A stretch of 64,000 nt of DNA, from positions 124,001 to 188,000 of the forward strand of contig NZ_SLZG01000006.1 in NCBI RefSeq assembly GCF_004341625.1, in the 5' to 3' direction. This DNA comes from Rhizobium sp. BK376 (lineage in GTDB: Bacteria > Pseudomonadota > Alphaproteobacteria > Rhizobiales > Rhizobiaceae). The notes beneath the pieces were generated by a model. The model saw only the letters and a list, made by a program, of their open reading frames with translations. It made no database searches and had not been told where the DNA came from. Shown one piece after another: positions 61,215-64,000 of this stretch; within the stretch, counting starts at the first letter, position 1, and the number at the start of each line of letters is the position of its first letter. The translations under genes were made by a program, and so were the position numbers.

Positions 61215-61686
61215 CCGCGCCATCGCGTACTAGATACGAGCTTAAAATGGGCTCGCTGCCTCGCGTTCGGCTTTATTGATCGGCATCGGCTTCAGCCGCC
61301 ACACGCCCTTCTTAACGGCCGCATGCATCGGGAAGAGGGGTGAAACTGGAACGGCCCAATCGGCTCCGTTCCTGTAAGCTTCAATTGTTCGATCTGCCCC
61401 TGAGGCCAAAGCATCCGCAAAACTCCATCCCGCTCGGTCTACAGTTCCCGCACCTGTTGACGCATCTCCTGTCGTTGGGGCGGAAATGACCATCGAATTT
61501 TCGACGCCTTCTTGATGAAACGATACGGATCGTTTATATAAGATCCAACCTTAAGATCGACCCGATCGCGGAACTTGTTATGCGAGGGAGTCATCCGGGC
61601 CTGTCGACAATGCACAGAGCATCGCCGGCGTGGTCTCGGGCATGTCTCCCAGAGCGACGCGACGACAGTTTTGAACTGGAAGCAAA
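61215..61686. other. 472-bp region between PAP2 and efflux genes
   Basis: Two minus-strand frames overlap here: 61242-61493 (83 residues, WSFADALASGADRTIEAYRN...) and 61439-61594 (51 residues from MTPSHNKF, ...VGSYINDPYRFIKKASKIRW). Both have protein-like stretches but no known family and only one can be real, so I leave them as uncertain. The region also contains the inverted repeat at 61518-61535 in front of the efflux genes. Confidence 0.4.
61518..61535. promoter_or_regulatory. Inverted repeat upstream of the EmrAB-like genes
   Basis: AAACGAT-acgg-ATCGTTT, a perfect 7-bp inverted repeat followed by ATATAAGAT, 152 bp before the membrane-fusion gene. The form suits a TetR- or MarR-family operator overlapping a promoter. 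No such regulator gene is in the window. Confidence 0.45.
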
Positions 61687-62874
61687 ATGCCTCAGATGCA
61701 ATCCAAAGAAGATCAAGCCAGCGAGCCGTCCACCTCTCCACGGCCTGCCCTTGTGTCCGCCCCTTCGCCAGAGAGGGAGCCTTCGGCCGCAGCCTCGCCC
61801 TCTCTCCCCAAAAGAACGAACTCGCTGCTGTCGCTTGCTGTGCCCGTTACTGCAATCGGCGTCGCGCTTGCCGCAGTGGCCGGCGCCAGCGCGAACTGGG
61901 ACTCATGGGTCGCCAGTCGGACGGTTCAGTCAACGGACGATGCCGCGGTCTACGCAGACGTTTCCTCGGTCAGCACAAGGGTCGGTGGCACCGTCGAACT
62001 GGTCACCGTCCATGATTATCAGCACGTCAAAGCCGGCGACCTGTTGTTTTCGATAGATCGCGCTCCTTATGAAGTGGCTCTCCGGGCCTCCAGGGCGAAA
62101 CTCGAGGCCGCAGAGGCTCAGCTTGCAAACAACGATAGCCAACGCGTTTTTCAGCTCGCTCAGATCGATGTCGCCGTCGCCCAGAAGCAGGCTTCAGAAG
62201 CTGACGAAGTCGAAACCGACAAGGAGCTGAAACGGCAGACGCGGCTTGGTCTCGAGAGCGGAGCTAGTTCTCTTCAAAACCTGGAGAAAGCTACCGCGGC
62301 TCACGAGCGAGCTCTTGCCAACGCAAAGATGACTGAAGCAACCGTATCGGCGCAGAGATCACAATTGGATGTTCTTGCCAAGCAGCGCGACGCCCTCAAG
62401 GCCAACGTCGACAGCGCTTCCGCCGAAGTTGCCGCAAACGAACTTGAGCTGAGCTACACGGACGTTCACGCACCGATCGACGGCGTCGTCGCGCGACGCA
62501 ATGTCCAGCTCGGCAACTATGTCGGCGCGGGCACCAACCTGATCTCCATCGTCCCGCTTCCTCATATCTACATCCTTGCGAACTATAAGGAAAATCAGTT
62601 GGCATGGGTGCGGGAAGGACAGCCGGTCGAGATCTCGGTCGACATGCTTCCTGGCGCGACCCTGCAGGGGACGGTGTCTAAAGTTTCTCCCGCCAGCGGC
62701 TCGACCTTCGCGCTGCTTCCCCCGGACAATGCGACCGGCAACTTCACCAAGGTGGCGCAGCGGCTGACAGTCCGCATAGAACTGGATCCCAACCAGGCAA
62801 ACTTCGACCGCCTACGGCCTGGCATGTCGGTCATTACGCGCATCACGACGCGCGAGGTCAAAGATCATGTCTAG
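61687..62874 (+). CDS. HlyD/EmrA-family membrane fusion protein
   Basis: A 395-residue periplasmic adaptor: cytoplasmic N-terminus rich in Ser/Pro, one membrane span at about 42-62 (LLSLAVPVTAIGVALAAVAG), a biotinyl-lipoyl half-motif (VSTRVGGTVELVTVHDYQHV and DGVVARRNVQLGNYVGAG), an alpha-hairpin coiled coil (about 130-250), and the beta-barrel domain. It links an inner-membrane MFS pump to an outer-membrane channel. It overlaps the MFS gene by 8 bp. Confidence 0.9.
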   Translation: MPQMQSKEDQASEPSTSPRPALVSAPSPEREPSAAASPSLPKRTNSLLSLAVPVTAIGVALAAVAGASANWDSWVASRTVQSTDDAAVYADVSSVSTRVGGTVELVTVHDYQHVKAGDLLFSIDRAPYEVALRASRAKLEAAEAQLANNDSQRVFQLAQIDVAVAQKQASEADEVETDKELKRQTRLGLESGASSLQNLEKATAAHERALANAKMTEATVSAQRSQLDVLAKQRDALKANVDSASAEVAANELELSYTDVHAPIDGVVARRNVQLGNYVGAGTNLISIVPLPHIYILANYKENQLAWVREGQPVEISVDMLPGATLQGTVSKVSPASGSTFALLPPDNATGNFTKVAQRLTVRIELDPNQANFDRLRPGMSVITRITTREVKDHV

Positions 62875-64000
62875 CAGAGTTTCATCCAGTGATTTGCCTC
62901 GTCAGGGATTCGTTGCCATCGCTGTGGTGATGGCGTCGATACTGACCGCCTTCGACATCCGCGCAGCCAGCATCGGTCTGCCGGACCTGCGCGGAGCGTT
63001 CGGTCTGACGGTGGATGAAGGTTCCTGGCTTGCGACCTTCGCGACCGCGCCTCAAATTCTGGTGGCCCCCTCCGTCGGCTGGCTAATTGCGGCCTTCGGC
63101 GTGAAGCGAGTGATGATCGGGCCGGCGCTCCTTTATTCTGCCATCTCCTTCACCATCCCGCTTTGTGGCGGTTTTGAACTGCTGGTCGCCCTGCACGCGC
63201 TCAGGGCTGCGTTGCTCGGCCTGTTTGTTGGCGCGACGCTGATGACCGCGTTTCGAAATCTGGATCGCAGGTTCTGGATCTTTGCGCTTGCGTTCTATGT
63301 TCTGAGAATCCCGTTCGCACAGAATCTCGGCCTATATACCGCGGGCAGCTATTCTCAGACCATCGGCTGGCAATGGCTGTATTGGCAGGGCGCCATAGTT
63401 GCCCCGGTGATCGGTGTGCTCTTTTGGTTTGGCGGCAAACCGGTCGATGTCGATCGAAAGCTCCTTGGGAGTGCGGACTGGGGTGGGATGGCGATCTTCG
63501 GCAGCGCCTTGACGACGCTTTACTTGGCGCTCGACCAGGGTAATCGGCTCGATTGGTTCAGGTCCGGGCTGATCCTGTCGCTCCTTGCCGCGGCCGCCTT
63601 TCAGGCAATCGTCTTTGTCTGGCACGAATCCCGTGTCGAAGAGCCCTGGGCGCACGTCTCCATACTGTTTTCAAGAAACATCGCCCTCGGCTTTGCCGCT
63701 ATCGGCTGCTTCATGACCGCCAGCCTTGGCAGTTCGCTGTTGGAGCCAAACTTTCTGGTCGCCGTGGCGCATCTGCGTCCCGAACAGATTGGAGATTTTT
63801 CGGCACCTTATGCGATGCTTCTCCTCGCGGCTGCGACCGGCACTGCCGTCGTGCTCGTTCAGACAGTCAAGCAGCGAACAACGCTGATGATAGGATTCAT
63901 TTGTTTCGCCTTGTCTGCATGGCTGGGGACGGGATTGACCAACCTATGGTCACTTCCCGAGTTCAAGCTGATCGTCGTCCTCCAGACGTTCGGAGAAGAG
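62867..64000 (+). CDS. DHA2/EmrB-family MFS efflux permease, partial (runs off right edge)
   Basis: 378 codons of an open frame with no stop before the window end. It starts MSSRVSSSDLPRQGFVAIAV and shows IGLPDLRGAFGLTVDEGSWL, the loop typical of 14-span DHA2 drug exporters, and about ten hydrophobic segments so far. It is the partner of the EmrA-like adaptor. The substrate is unknown; multidrug or fatty-acid-type export is typical for the family. Confidence 0.88.
   Translation, partial: MSSRVSSSDLPRQGFVAIAVVMASILTAFDIRAASIGLPDLRGAFGLTVDEGSWLATFATAPQILVAPSVGWLIAAFGVKRVMIGPALLYSAISFTIPLCGGFELLVALHALRAALLGLFVGATLMTAFRNLDRRFWIFALAFYVLRIPFAQNLGLYTAGSYSQTIGWQWLYWQGAIVAPVIGVLFWFGGKPVDVDRKLLGSADWGGMAIFGSALTTLYLALDQGNRLDWFRSGLILSLLAAAAFQAIVFVWHESRVEEPWAHVSILFSRNIALGFAAIGCFMTASLGSSLLEPNFLVAVAHLRPEQIGDFSAPYAMLLLAAATGTAVVLVQTVKQRTTLMIGFICFALSAWLGTGLTNLWSLPEFKLIVVLQTFGEE

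Overview
The window reads as a high-GC alphaproteobacterial replicon of the Rhizobiaceae (Rhizobium/Agrobacterium type). The basis is the closeness of several proteins to Agrobacterium enzymes (uronate dehydrogenase, D-galactarolactone cycloisomerase and isomerase), the wealth of ABC, TRAP and TTT uptake systems, and the GntR/FadR regulators. I saw no housekeeping, replication, tRNA, rRNA, CRISPR or IS genes. An accessory chromid or megaplasmid location is therefore likely, but this is inference.

Left part (1-12.4 kb). The window opens inside a glycosylasparaginase-like gene behind a polar amino acid ABC transporter without a visible binding protein. An oxidative hexuronate module follows: udh, divergent from a GntR regulator, then kdgD-gci-gli and a DctPQM TRAP transporter. 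The predicted route is uronate -> aldarolactone -> aldarate/keto-deoxy-aldarate -> 2-oxoglutarate semialdehyde; the last dehydrogenase is not in the window. An EamA exporter with a divergent LysR regulator closes the region.

Middle part (12.4-32.6 kb). This looks like one catabolic supercluster of unknown substrate. It holds three paralogous FadR-type GntR regulators, two of them divergent from two-gene chromate-transporter-family (CHR) pairs. It also holds an iron/spermidine-type ABC transporter, tartrate/isopropylmalate-type dehydrogenases, a PdxA2-like dehydrogenase, a haloacetate-dehalogenase-like hydrolase with a full catalytic set, two MmgE/PrpD proteins, an SDR lacking its catalytic residues, and a TctABC transporter. 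Four copies of a TGTTGACA-centred motif, two of them identical over 17 bp, sit in the promoter regions and tie the parts together.

32.6-40.4 kb. A ribose-type sugar ABC operon carries a lactonase and a tautomerase and is flanked by two long palindromes. Next to it is a NarX-like soluble histidine kinase/response regulator pair with a near-perfect FixK/FNR box upstream.

40.7-49.9 kb. First comes a signalling operon: a Tll0287-like (DUF3365) CxxCH protein, a hybrid histidine kinase with two receivers, a single-domain receiver, and a class III adenylate cyclase carrying HisKA-like and receiver domains. Then follows an OmpR-type two-component system with divergent membrane and small periplasmic genes and a DUF1344 gene that shares its operator-like sequence.

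50-64 kb. This is an envelope region. It has a polyprenyl-phosphate glycosyltransferase (GT2-GtrA), two ArnT-like GT39 transferases (one fused to a GtrA-like domain), a periplasmic tyrosine-type phosphatase, a receiver-only protein, a QseBC/PmrAB-like two-component system, an O-antigen ligase preceded by an unlisted 57-residue membrane protein, and a PAP2 phosphatase. Three PmrA/QseB-like direct repeats (CTTAG, 11-bp period) lie upstream of the regulator, ligase and phosphatase units, each oriented with transcription. An EmrAB-type efflux pair runs off the right edge.
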